DNA of 64,000 nt from Rheinheimera sp. D18 (GTDB lineage: Bacteria; Pseudomonadota; Gammaproteobacteria; Enterobacterales; Alteromonadaceae), in the NCBI RefSeq assembly GCF_004345025.1, contig NZ_CP037745.1:62001-126000 (forward strand), written 5' to 3'. Numbering within the stretch: position 1 is the stretch's first letter; each line of letters begins with the position of its first letter. This document shows positions 56,124-64,000 of this stretch, piece by piece. A program made the position numbers and the translations under genes. Under the pieces are notes generated by a model. The model saw only the letters and a list, made by a program, of their open reading frames with translations. It was not told where the DNA came from and searched no databases.

Positions 56124-57149
56124 TTAGATTGCGAGCATGGTTTCGTTAGCGACTTGGTTACGGCCGCGCTGTTTAGCCAGTAGCAGTACTTCAGCCGTTC
56201 TACCTAAAAACTGATACCAATTTTCTGTTTGCTGATAGAGGGACACGCCCAACGAGATGGTTACCTTAGGTAGCGTTTTTTTGGTGCGAGAGGAGACAAA
56301 ACGCAGCTTTTCAACGCCGCGGCGCACTTGTTCGGCAATTTCGCTGGCGCTACGTAGGTCAACATCCGGCAGTAGAATCAGAAACTCTTCGCCACCCGAT
56401 CGCACAGGCAGGCCGCTATTTTGCACGTAACTGCTAACTTTACGCGCCACTTTAGATAAAATAACATCACCGATAGTGTTGCCATACTCTAAGTTAAAAC
56501 GGCTAAAATGATCAAGATCTACGGCAATAGCGGCAATACGACGGCCCGGCTGCTCACTAAACCAAATATCCAACTGATTTTGCATCGCAAGTCGATTATA
56601 TAAACCAGTAAGTGGGTCGAGTAGGCGTTGCTGCTTAAGTTGTTCTAATTCATGGCGTAATTGATGGCTTTGCTGATTAGCTAATAATAGCTGTTGTTGC
56701 ATCTGCTGTTGGCTAAGCCGAAACTCTGTAGTGGAATGTTGTAACTGGTTCACAATATTTAGTAATGGCGTATCAGTACCTAAGTTTTTTATCTGCAGCA
56801 TACTGCTATCTAATTGCTGGATATAGCTATCTAACTGCTCCGCAGCGACATCAGAGTATGCAGCCATGCGGCTAACCATGCTTGATGCTTCTTGTAGTAA
56901 TTGTTCCTGTTGTGGATTTGCCGCTGCTAAAAAACGAATATATAGCTCAGCCATAACAAAATCATCAAGCGGTGCTTTAGCTAATAATTTATGTTCAATA
57001 ATGTGACAAAGCTCAGAATTATAGCCACTTATATATTCATAGCTGACCGCATAATTAACTGGGTGTGCCGCAAGATTAGTGCGTTGAAGGAATAATTTAA
57101 CCTGAGCTGCCTTATCACTGGCTTGTTGTAGTGAATCCTGATATTTCAT
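56124..57149 (-). CDS. Cytosolic diguanylate cyclase
   Basis: Read from ATG 57149 (MKYQDSLQQ) the protein is 341 residues; the frame is open further upstream but those 32 residues look non-coding. A helical N-terminal half of about 165 residues includes a Gln-rich coiled coil, then a GGDEF domain begins DPLTGLYNRLAM. The active site reads SGGEEFLILLPD. No RxxD inhibitory site lies five residues before it (the residues are QNSG), so product inhibition through that site is not expected. There is no transmembrane helix. It makes c-di-GMP; the sensor function of the N-terminal half is unknown. Confidence 0.88.
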   Translation of the reverse strand: MKYQDSLQQASDKAAQVKLFLQRTNLAAHPVNYAVSYEYISGYNSELCHIIEHKLLAKAPLDDFVMAELYIRFLAAANPQQEQLLQEASSMVSRMAAYSDVAAEQLDSYIQQLDSSMLQIKNLGTDTPLLNIVNQLQHSTTEFRLSQQQMQQQLLLANQQSHQLRHELEQLKQQRLLDPLTGLYNRLAMQNQLDIWFSEQPGRRIAAIAVDLDHFSRFNLEYGNTIGDVILSKVARKVSSYVQNSGLPVRSGGEEFLILLPDVDLRSASEIAEQVRRGVEKLRFVSSRTKKTLPKVTISLGVSLYQQTENWYQFLGRTAEVLLLAKQRGRNQVANETMLAI

Positions 57150-57432
57150 AAGGCCACACAAAACTCCGGTTATGTTGCGGTTTGGATTTATCTTAACGAA
57201 TGTTAATGCTTTAAATGCAATGTAATAGTACGCGAATATAAGCAACAGACAACAGCAGTAAGGAAATCGTTAATTAGTAAATATAAAATTACCGCATATC
57301 GACGAATATATAAGCATCAGTATTACTTTACTACAAAGCGACTAACAGTAAGTGTTGTCAGTTGGGCTTACTGTATTCTGTGTATGAATTGATTACAATC
57401 GACTAGTCTTTTTATTTGTGGAAATAATTAAA

Positions 57433-59196
57433 ATGAAAATAATGCCTAACACTAAATTAACCATATTGAAGATTAGTGTAATTATATTGTTATCAGGCTG
57501 TGCGGTAAGTAATAATAACGCTGACCAAGGTTTTACCAAATTAGCCGAACAGTTATGGCAAGCAGAGCAAAAAATAAGTAGGGCCGGGCCTGGGCAGCTT
57601 ACTGATATGTCGCCAGCAGCGTTAGAGCAGCGTCAGCAGCAGCGTTTGAGTTGGCAACAACGGTTACAGCAAGTTAATGTTAACGCTTTATCAGAGCAAA
57701 ACCAGATTAACCACGCCATTTTAAGTTATCGCTTAGCCGATGATATTGATGAATACCGCTTTGGTGCTCACTATATGCCGCTAACGTCAGAATCTGGTTT
57801 TCACGCTAATTTAGGCTTTTTACCACAACGAGCGCAATATCGTAGTGCAAATGACTATCAGCTTTATATTCAGCAATTAGCCGCAATACCGCGCTATATG
57901 CAACAACAAACGGATTGGATGAAACAAGGTATAGCAAAAGGTGTAACTCAACCTAAAGCCGTATTAACGGGTTTTGAGCAGGGCATTATTTCGTATGTCA
58001 TAAATGATCCGCGTCAAAGTGTATTTTTTCAGCCTTTCCTATCACAGCCGTCGTTTGTCAGCACCGCGGATTGGCAGCAATTAAGCGATGAAGCCGCAGA
58101 GAAAATTAGCAATTTAGTTAACCCTGCTTACCAAGCCTTTTATGATTTTATGGTAAAAGAATATCTGCCAGCCGCGCGCGATACCATTGCAGCCAGTGCG
58201 CTACCTCAGGGTGCTGAATACTATCAAAATCGGCTGCAACACTATACAACGCTGAAGCTAACACCCGCCGAAGTGCATCAGATAGGTTTAGATGAAGTAA
58301 AGCGGATCCGAGCTGAAATGCAGCAAGTTATCCAAGCGACAGGCTTTAACGGTAGCTTTGCTGATTTCATTCAGTTTTTGCGTACCGATCCGCAATTTTA
58401 CGCCAAAACCCCAGATCAGCTAATGCATTATGCTGCCTTTTTAGCCAAGAAATCAGATGCGCAATTACCCAAGTTATTTAAAACCCTACCGCGCACACCT
58501 TATGGCGTAATACCAGTGCCATTAGAAATAGCGCCGAAGTACACTACCGGCAGATATTCAGGCCCATCGCGTGATGATCAAGCTGGCTTTTATTGGGTTA
58601 ACACTTATCGATTAGATAGACGGCCCTTATATGAAATGGAAGCCTTGACGTTACACGAAGCGGTACCCGGGCACCATTTACAGGTTGCGTTAGCACGTGA
58701 ACAGAGCGCATTGCCAGATTATCGCCGTAGCTTTTACACGTCAGCATTTGGTGAAGGTTGGGGCTTGTATTCAGAGTATTTAGGGTTAGAAATGGGTTTC
58801 TATCAAGACCCTTACAGCAACTTTGGCCGGTTAACTTACGAAATGTGGCGTGCTGCTCGCTTAGTCGTGGATACCGGCATGCACAGCATGGGCTGGAGCC
58901 GACAGCAGGCGATAGATTTTCTTGCCAGCAACACCGCATTGTCAATGCATAACGTTACTACTGAAATAGACCGTTACATTAGCTGGCCGGCACAGGCGTT
59001 GTCATACAAACTGGGTGAAATTACCATTAAGCGGTTGCGTGTTGAAGCAGAGCAGGCATTGGGTGATCGCTTTAATGTACGAGAATTTCATGACGTAGTA
59101 TTGGGCAATGGCAGTTTGCCGCTAGCGGTGTTAGAGCAACAAGTGCGTCGTTATATTGCTGAAAAAAGTACCACTGAAAAAAATAGTAAAATATAA
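57433..59196 (+). CDS. DUF885 lipoprotein, M32-like metallopeptidase fold
   Basis: Read from ATG 57433 the protein has 587 residues; GTG 57418 is possible. A lipoprotein signal ends LLSGC. The body belongs to DUF885: the HEAVPGHHLQ zinc motif (HExxxGHH) near residue 415, FGEGWGLYSEYLG near 445, and ISWPAQALSYKLGE near 520. These put it with metal-dependent carboxypeptidase-like proteins; peptidase activity is plausible but not proven for this member. It is probably anchored in the outer membrane or inner-membrane outer face. It ends before a symmetric hairpin that better serves the opposite gene. Confidence 0.88.
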   Translation: MKIMPNTKLTILKISVIILLSGCAVSNNNADQGFTKLAEQLWQAEQKISRAGPGQLTDMSPAALEQRQQQRLSWQQRLQQVNVNALSEQNQINHAILSYRLADDIDEYRFGAHYMPLTSESGFHANLGFLPQRAQYRSANDYQLYIQQLAAIPRYMQQQTDWMKQGIAKGVTQPKAVLTGFEQGIISYVINDPRQSVFFQPFLSQPSFVSTADWQQLSDEAAEKISNLVNPAYQAFYDFMVKEYLPAARDTIAASALPQGAEYYQNRLQHYTTLKLTPAEVHQIGLDEVKRIRAEMQQVIQATGFNGSFADFIQFLRTDPQFYAKTPDQLMHYAAFLAKKSDAQLPKLFKTLPRTPYGVIPVPLEIAPKYTTGRYSGPSRDDQAGFYWVNTYRLDRRPLYEMEALTLHEAVPGHHLQVALAREQSALPDYRRSFYTSAFGEGWGLYSEYLGLEMGFYQDPYSNFGRLTYEMWRAARLVVDTGMHSMGWSRQQAIDFLASNTALSMHNVTTEIDRYISWPAQALSYKLGEITIKRLRVEAEQALGDRFNVREFHDVVLGNGSLPLAVLEQQVRRYIAEKSTTEKNSKI

Positions 59197-59203
59197 GCAC
59201 AAA

Positions 59204-59232
59204 TAAAAAAACAGCAGCCAATTGGCTGCTGT
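59204..59232 (-). terminator. Perfect palindromic terminator
   Basis: An 11-bp self-complementary inverted repeat centred at 59221/59222 (ACAGCAGCCAA with its mirror) is followed on the minus strand by seven T. It overlaps the stop of the small minus-strand gene, which supports that gene being real. Confidence 0.85.
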
Positions 59233-59561
59233 TAATGTCTTATCGTTACTCTAGGTTCAGTATTAATTTGGCCTTCAATATCTATTGCTGCCATTTTGCT
59301 ACCCGAACACAGTACGGCCAAACTGCCGTTGGCAATATGGCGTACAAAAAGTAGGTCGTACCCAAAGCGTTGCAGCTCAGCAACTGAAAATTTTTGGGCT
59401 AGATTCAAATCATCCCAGAAAAAATGTATATCCTTATCCAACTGGCGCCTTTCGTTTGACATAACTGGCTCCAACCACAAGGGATCACAGGCTTTTATTT
59501 CATCAGCTATGTTAGTTATGCAACCCGTTCTCGCTCTGCATATTGTTACAGACATAACCAA
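59232..59561 (-). CDS. Small protein of unknown function
   Basis: 109 residues from the first start. ATG 59555 and ATG 59462 are alternatives; the last has GGAG 8 nt upstream and gives 76 residues beginning MSNERRQLD. The conserved-looking core is FFWDDLNLAQKFSVAELQRFGYDLLFVR. No family was recognised. The gene is monocistronic with its own terminator, and the opposite strand has no better reading, so it is probably real. Confidence 0.55.
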   Translation of the reverse strand: MVMSVTICRARTGCITNIADEIKACDPLWLEPVMSNERRQLDKDIHFFWDDLNLAQKFSVAELQRFGYDLLFVRHIANGSLAVLCSGSKMAAIDIEGQINTEPRVTIRH

Positions 59562-59775
59562 TATTTAATTACTGCACTATAAAATAATGCCCGTAAAGCT
59601 TAGTTGAACTTTTAAATTTGTCTAGTGTAATTATCTTTGTCAGCCTTAAACGCACAGTATCAAATTAACAGTCGCGCAAACTCCCGCTTTGAACACCAAA
59701 AGCTACTTTGCTGATCGCGGTTGTTTGCGGCAGAATATCGTTGTACTTTAGGCAAGCGCAATATAAGGAGCTGCA

Positions 59776-60645
59776 ATGAGTCAGGTATTACAAAATTTGC
59801 TCGCGTTATTAAAATTAGAGACTATCGAGCAGGGCCTGTATCGCGGCCAAAGCCAGGATTTGGGCTTTAAATCGGTATTTGGTGGCCAAGTAATGGGACA
59901 GGCGCTATCGGCTGCGAAAGAAACCCTGGCTGAAGATCGTAAAATTCATTCTTTTCACTCTTATTTTTTACGGCCTGGCGATGCAGATAAAGCCATCGTC
60001 TATGAAGTGGAAAATATCCGCGATGGTAAAAGCTTTAGCACGCGCCGTGTAAGCGCAATACAGTTTGGTAAGCCTATTTTTTATATGACAGCATCTTTTC
60101 AAGCTGACGAGCAAGGTTTCGAGCACCAAGACATTATGCCAGATGTGCCTGCGCCAGAAGATTTAGTCTCAGATTTAGAATTTTATCAGCAGCACGCTGA
60201 TTTAATACCCGAGAGCTTACGCAGCAAGTTTATCTGCGAAAAAGCTATTGAAATGCGCGCTGTTGATTTTCAAAACCCGTTTAAAGCAGAAGTTAGCCCA
60301 GCAAAACGTTATGTTTGGTTTAAAGCTAACGGGCCAATGCCGGACGACTTACGTGTGCATAAATACATGTTAGCTTATGCGTCTGATTTTAACTTTCTAC
60401 CAACAGCATTGCAGCCACATGGCCAGTCGTTTATGGCGCCTAATATGCAAGTTGCGACTATTGACCATGCCATGTGGTTTCATCAAGACTTTCGTTTTGA
60501 TGATTGGTTGCTATATGCCGTTGATAGCCCAAGTGCGTCAGGTGGCCGCGGGCTCGTTCGTGGGCAGTTTTTCAATCGAGCGGGTAAACTGGTTGCGTCT
60601 ACCATGCAAGAAGGTGTTATTCGCGCTTACCCTACCAGCCGCTAA
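59776..60645 (+). CDS. tesB: Acyl-CoA thioesterase II
   Basis: A 289-residue double-hotdog thioesterase (E. coli 286). It has [17 protein letters not shown] near residue 36, [10 protein letters not shown] near 62, DHAMWFH near 230 and a C-terminal [33 protein letters not shown], which carries the Thr/Gln part of the catalytic triad. It hydrolyses medium and long acyl-CoAs. AAGGAG is 6 nt before the ATG. The stop overlaps the plsB stop by 4 nt on the opposite strand. Confidence 0.95.
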   Translation: MSQVLQNLLALLKLETIEQGLYRGQSQDLGFKSVFGGQVMGQALSAAKETLAEDRKIHSFHSYFLRPGDADKAIVYEVENIRDGKSFSTRRVSAIQFGKPIFYMTASFQADEQGFEHQDIMPDVPAPEDLVSDLEFYQQHADLIPESLRSKFICEKAIEMRAVDFQNPFKAEVSPAKRYVWFKANGPMPDDLRVHKYMLAYASDFNFLPTALQPHGQSFMAPNMQVATIDHAMWFHQDFRFDDWLLYAVDSPSASGGRGLVRGQFFNRAGKLVASTMQEGVIRAYPTSR

Positions 60646-60659
60646 AGCGTGCTGGTAGG
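60631..60659. terminator. Stem-loop spanning the convergent tesB and plsB stops
   Basis: A perfect 9-bp inverted repeat (CCTACCAGC/GCTGGTAGG) encloses a second short stem (CGCT/AGCG) with a 2-nt loop. It covers the stop codons of both genes. No T-run follows in either direction, so it could be an mRNA 3'-end stabiliser or a Rho-independent-like pause rather than a full terminator. Confidence 0.55.
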
Positions 60660-63089
60660 AACAATATTATGGATACTTTGTAATACATCATTACGCAATA
60701 GCATACTTATGGTGGTATTGAGTTCAGATAGTTGTGGTGTAGTAAGAACGCGATTAGTCTCGTCAGTGCGAATATAAGCACTGTCTTTCAGTGCGTTTAC
60801 TAAGGTGGCAAACAGCTGCTTGTCATTATATTCTGGTGCGGTTATGCCGTGTAAATTGAGCATTCTCTGTGCCAGCTCGTGGCTTTGCTTTTCTAAGTCA
60901 ACCCGGCTTTGTGGCCCTTGGCTTTCTATTAGTTGTAATAGCATGGCATAGCGTTGCAGTGTGTGTTCGGCGTTATGAGCCAACAGGCTTAACATAAAAT
61001 AGCCTTGGCTGCGCTGAGTGGCTGAGCGATAGTTTTCGCCATACTGCTCGGCAAGGCCGGTATCAACAAAATAGTTTAGCAAACTGGCGCAGTGCGCGTC
61101 TAAATCGGCAACAGCTAAAAATAACTCTTGTTGTAGCAACGGATAAAGCTGCCGCACTATGCTGATTAGCTGAGCTTGGTTTATTTCACGTTGATGTAGC
61201 AGTGCACTAGCAACAATGGCGGGCAAAATAAATAAATGTAGTATGTTATTGCGATAATAACTGAGCAAAATAGCGTTATCATCGGTTAGGCTAACTAGTT
61301 GACCAAAGGCATCGGTTTGCTGCTGCACTTTTTGTAATGTAAGCGCATGTTCAATTAGCTGCTCAGCACTTTCGTTAGGTAACGTTACTTGCGCATGGTA
61401 GGGCACACTTTGCTGCAGGCCAAGATACAACTCGATTTGTTGTGTTAACTCGGTACGCGTTAGGGCTTTTTTATCGGTCGCTAACAAGCATAAGGCGATA
61501 AGATTAATGCTATTAATGGCAGCCGCTTGGTTGATGCGCTGCATCATAGTGTCTGCCAATGTAGCAACAACAGGATTAAGCCACTGCGGTTTTTGCACTT
61601 CTATTGGATCAATGTCTTGTTTCCAATCGGGCACGTGCTGATTCAAATAGCTGTTCAACGTAATGGGCTCGCCAAAGTTCACATGGCCATAACCATAATC
61701 ACGTAAATTACGAATCGCTTTTAACACGCCAAGCGCCGATTCTTTTTGTTTGCCAGAACCTTTTAACTCGCGCAGGTAAGTGTTCACTTCCATTACATGC
61801 TCATAACCTAGATAAACGGGTACTAAGGTTACTGGACGATCAATGCCTCGCAGCATCGATTGCAAGGTCATGGCTAGCATACCGGTTTTAGGTTGTAGCA
61901 GCCGGCCGGTGCGACTTCGTCCACCTTCTGTATAGTATTTAATTGAGTAGCCTTTACTAAATAACTGACATAAATACTCACGAAATACCGCGGAATAAAG
62001 CTTGTTACCACTAAAGCTACGCCGAATAAAAAAGGCACCGCCGCGGCGAAAAATTGGCCCAGCGGGCCAAAAGTTTAGGTTAATACCCGCAGCAATATGT
62101 GGCGGAGCTAAGCCTTGTTGATAGATAACATAGCTTAGTAGCAGGTAATCCATATGGCTGCGATGACAGGGTATGTAAACAACCTCATGGCCTTTTTGTG
62201 CAAGCTCGCGCAGCATATCTGCATTATTTACTTTAATGCCGGTATAAAGTTTGTTCCATAACCAACGTAGAACCCTGTCGCCGACGCGTAATGTAGATGC
62301 GCGGTAATCTGCTGCTATTTCAAGTAACAGTTTCTTAGCTTCTTGCCGAGCTGAAGCGACCGAAATACGTTTCGCTTTGGCTTCATCTTCTATTACTTTT
62401 TTTAACGCGGGCGAGGCGAGTAATGAGTTAAACAGTTGCGCCCGATTCGCTAGTTTAGGGCCAGTAGCTGCCAAACGTTGTCGGTAAAAGTGAAAGCGCG
62501 ACATACGCAATAACTTGTGTGCGGTTTCTGCCTCAGCACCAAATTGTGCGGCCATTTGTCGTAGTTCGACCGCACGACTAAAGCGTACTAATGTATGGCG
62601 GCCAGAAATTAATACTATAAGCAGCTTGGCCAACCAATTTGGTGCATGAGCTTCACCTAGCAGCCATCTGATACTGTTTTCTTTTCCCGGTGCGCGGCCC
62701 CACAACAATGCTATAGGTACTAGTTGTGCATCTAGTTGCGGGTTATCTAAATGCGCTTGTAGTAACGCTCTACCTTGAGCTAATGCTTGGGTTTTGCCAC
62801 GTTTAAACACTAAGGTATGTGGCTTTTCCAGAAAGAGCGTACGTAGGTACGTCTTACCGTTTAGGTTAACGTCATCTGCCGGATCAGGCAGGCCTAATTT
62901 TTTACAGGCACGGCGAATGGCGGCGAAATCGGCAGGTGATTCGGTAGCGCAAATATAAAAAAAAGGCCGGTTTTTATCTAACCCAAGCTCAGTAACCGGT
63001 TGCTCAGGGACAATTTTGTACTTCAACAGTGGCAACATTGGCCATTTTAATAAGGCTGCAAATAATTTTATCGGCCGAAACATCGCCAT
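60642..63089 (-). CDS. plsB: Glycerol-3-phosphate acyltransferase PlsB
   Basis: An 815-residue protein (E. coli 807). The acyltransferase block [10 protein letters not shown] (HX4D) starts at His309, close to the E. coli His306. Block [14 protein letters not shown], block [23 protein letters not shown] and block [17 protein letters not shown] follow in order. It makes lysophosphatidic acid at the inner membrane in phospholipid synthesis. A second ATG two codons in is possible. It is divergent from lexA, as in many gammaproteobacteria. Confidence 0.96.
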   Translation of the reverse strand: MAMFRPIKLFAALLKWPMLPLLKYKIVPEQPVTELGLDKNRPFFYICATESPADFAAIRRACKKLGLPDPADDVNLNGKTYLRTLFLEKPHTLVFKRGKTQALAQGRALLQAHLDNPQLDAQLVPIALLWGRAPGKENSIRWLLGEAHAPNWLAKLLIVLISGRHTLVRFSRAVELRQMAAQFGAEAETAHKLLRMSRFHFYRQRLAATGPKLANRAQLFNSLLASPALKKVIEDEAKAKRISVASARQEAKKLLLEIAADYRASTLRVGDRVLRWLWNKLYTGIKVNNADMLRELAQKGHEVVYIPCHRSHMDYLLLSYVIYQQGLAPPHIAAGINLNFWPAGPIFRRGGAFFIRRSFSGNKLYSAVFREYLCQLFSKGYSIKYYTEGGRSRTGRLLQPKTGMLAMTLQSMLRGIDRPVTLVPVYLGYEHVMEVNTYLRELKGSGKQKESALGVLKAIRNLRDYGYGHVNFGEPITLNSYLNQHVPDWKQDIDPIEVQKPQWLNPVVATLADTMMQRINQAAAINSINLIALCLLATDKKALTRTELTQQIELYLGLQQSVPYHAQVTLPNESAEQLIEHALTLQKVQQQTDAFGQLVSLTDDNAILLSYYRNNILHLFILPAIVASALLHQREINQAQLISIVRQLYPLLQQELFLAVADLDAHCASLLNYFVDTGLAEQYGENYRSATQRSQGYFMLSLLAHNAEHTLQRYAMLLQLIESQGPQSRVDLEKQSHELAQRMLNLHGITAPEYNDKQLFATLVNALKDSAYIRTDETNRVLTTPQLSELNTTISMLLRNDVLQSIHNIVPTSTL

Positions 63090-63161
63090 CTCACCCTAAG
63101 CAAAAAAGGGGCATAGCATAACATGGCAACGCAGTGCAGAAAATTGCGTATAACCAGAAAC

Positions 63162-63189
63162 TTGCAATTGCAATACGCCTGTATATACT
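63162..63189 (+). promoter_or_regulatory. Sigma-70 promoter of lexA
   Basis: TTGCAA at 63162-63167, a 16-nt spacer and TATACT at 63184-63189. The -10 element lies inside the first SOS box, so LexA binding would block the polymerase. Confidence 0.65.
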
Positions 63190-63194
63190 CACAG
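63179..63194 (+). promoter_or_regulatory. LexA (SOS) box 1
   Basis: CTGTATATACTCACAG has CTG-N10-CAG in consensus and the AT-rich centre. It is the same sequence I recall from the E. coli lexA operator 1. Confidence 0.92.
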
Positions 63195-63200
63195 TATTCA

Positions 63201-63216
63201 CTGTACAGGTAACCAG
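63201..63216 (+). promoter_or_regulatory. LexA (SOS) box 2
   Basis: CTGTACAGGTAACCAG keeps CTG-N10-CAG but has a less AT-rich centre. It lies 22 bp after box 1 (two helix turns), so LexA dimers could bind side by side on one face. It ends 4 nt before the ATG. Confidence 0.75.
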
Positions 63217-63220
63217 CACT

Positions 63221-63838
63221 ATGAGACCACTAACGCCAAGACAAGCAGAAATCCTGCAACTGATAAAAACCTATCAACAAGATAGCGGAATGCCACCAAC
63301 ACGCGCCGAGATAGCGCAGCAGTTAGGTTTTAAATCAGCAAATGCGGCTGAAGAGCATTTAAAAGCACTGGCAAAAAAAGGCGCGATAGAAATGATGCCT
63401 GGCACGTCGCGAGGTATTCGCTTAATTGACACTAATGAACCTGAACAGTTAGGTTTACCTTTAATAGGTAAGGTAGCCGCCGGCCAACCTATTTTAGCTG
63501 CTGAGCACGTGCAGGAGCATTATCAGGTTGATGCTAACCTGTTTAAGCCGCACGCCGATTTTTTATTGCGGGTGCAGGGCATGAGTATGCAGGATATTGG
63601 TATATTAGATGGTGACTTACTGGCAGTACATAAAACTAATCAAGCCCAGCCGGGGCAAGTAATTGTAGCTCGTGTTGACGAAGAGGTAACGGTAAAGCGT
63701 TTCCAACGTGATGGCAGTACTGTGTTGCTACAGCCAGAAAATAAAGATTTCGACGTAATTAAAGTAGACTTGCGTGCACAGCATTTTGCCGTTGAAGGTT
63801 TGGCTGTAGGCGTTATCCGCAATGGCTCTTGGCTATAA
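63221..63838 (+). CDS. lexA: SOS repressor LexA
   Basis: From ATG 63221 the protein has 205 residues (E. coli 202). The open frame extends upstream through the operator, but that part is not coding. A winged helix-turn-helix ([42 protein letters not shown]) leads to the self-cleavage site Ala87-Gly88 in GKVAAGQP. The Ser122/Lys159 dyad lies in QGMSMQDIG and VTVKRFQ. It represses SOS genes and is cleaved when RecA is active. Two boxes in its own promoter show autoregulation. Confidence 0.96.
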   Translation: MRPLTPRQAEILQLIKTYQQDSGMPPTRAEIAQQLGFKSANAAEEHLKALAKKGAIEMMPGTSRGIRLIDTNEPEQLGLPLIGKVAAGQPILAAEHVQEHYQVDANLFKPHADFLLRVQGMSMQDIGILDGDLLAVHKTNQAQPGQVIVARVDEEVTVKRFQRDGSTVLLQPENKDFDVIKVDLRAQHFAVEGLAVGVIRNGSWL

Positions 63839-63873
63839 TTTATACTAGAGTCAAAAGGTTATTTTCAAAGATG

Positions 63874-63910
63874 CGCTGGTATGACCTCATTGGTTTGCCA
63901 GCGTTTTTTT
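63874..63910 (+). terminator. Intrinsic terminator of lexA
   Basis: CGCTGG/CCAGCG forms a 6-bp stem with an inner ACC/GGT pairing, followed by seven T. Nothing recognisable lies in 63911-64000. Confidence 0.8.
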
Positions 63911-64000
63911 GTTTTTGGGGTTTACACTTCGCGTAATTTGGACAATTCTTAAGCTGAAACTGATTAAAAAATAACAATAGGGTCAGTTTTGGTTTCGACG

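Noticed and set aside
63134-63220. Upstream in-frame extension of lexA
   Set aside because: It covers the promoter and both SOS boxes; the LexA family starts at MRPLTPRQ.
63221-63838. LexA-like repressor as a sign of prophage
   Set aside because: It is next to plsB with a standard lexA promoter, and no phage genes are present.

Overview
The window looks like a chromosomal segment of a marine or freshwater gammaproteobacterium close to Rheinheimera, Alishewanella or Arsukibacterium. This is inferred from recognisable E. coli-like orthologues (FadM, YgjP, Fre, UbiD, UbiB/J/E, TatABC, Rho, RhlB, PlsB, LexA) in moderate-GC sequence, next to genes typical of that group (Ppc, NAD-rich TonB-dependent transport, DUF1800/DUF1501, DUF885). 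No genus can be fixed from sequence reading alone. No tRNA, rRNA, CRISPR array or intact prophage was seen.

Layout. 1-2250: the end of a hem cluster (hemX, hemY) with a family-6 DNA glycosylase. 2450-5160: a proline-rich anchored protein, fadM, and a Sel1/TonB-C protein. 5218-13343: a scarred partial duplication of a fadM/fre/ubiD locus. Copy A has fre and a ubiD cut at its 5' end. Copy B has a 56-bp fadM relic, an ECF sigma/anti-sigma/DUF4097 block, and complete fre and ubiD. Between them lie an ISAs1-type transposase remnant and a secreted-protein gene that has lost its 5' end. 13633-20400: an EAL protein, metC, a DUF1800/DUF1501 pair, a membrane protein and an orphan LytTR regulator. 20716-27400: a TonB-dependent receptor, ppc, and a BON-MscS channel split by a 7-bp tandem repeat. 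27439-36080 (all minus strand): an MsrA-thioredoxin-like-MsrB fusion, an OpgC-like acyltransferase, a sialidase-fold protein, and an ABC exporter operon with one ATPase, three different HlyD-type adaptors and one MacB-like permease. 36201-42489: a methylthioribose-kinase homologue lacking both catalytic aspartates, an S9 peptidase, ygjP, cdd-deoA. 42530-50370: ndh, rho, trxA, rhlB-gppA, hemB, a diguanylate cyclase. 50372-56037: tatD, a small secreted protein, tatCBA and ubiB-ubiJ-ubiE on one strand. 56124-63838: a second diguanylate cyclase, a DUF885 lipoprotein, a small unknown gene, tesB, plsB and lexA with two SOS boxes.

How the genes relate. Ubiquinone synthesis is spread over two places (ubiD with fre; ubiEJB with tat). 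Haem synthesis is also in two places (hemX-hemY and hemB). Envelope stress and transport are prominent: sigma/anti-sigma, mechanosensitive channel, Tat export, ABC exporter, periplasmic Msr repair. Three cyclic-di-GMP genes are present. The most unusual items are the duplication scar, the 7-bp frameshift in the channel gene, the Asp-to-Asn kinase homologue and the three-adaptor exporter. Functions are inferred from motifs and remembered family features; no database search was run.
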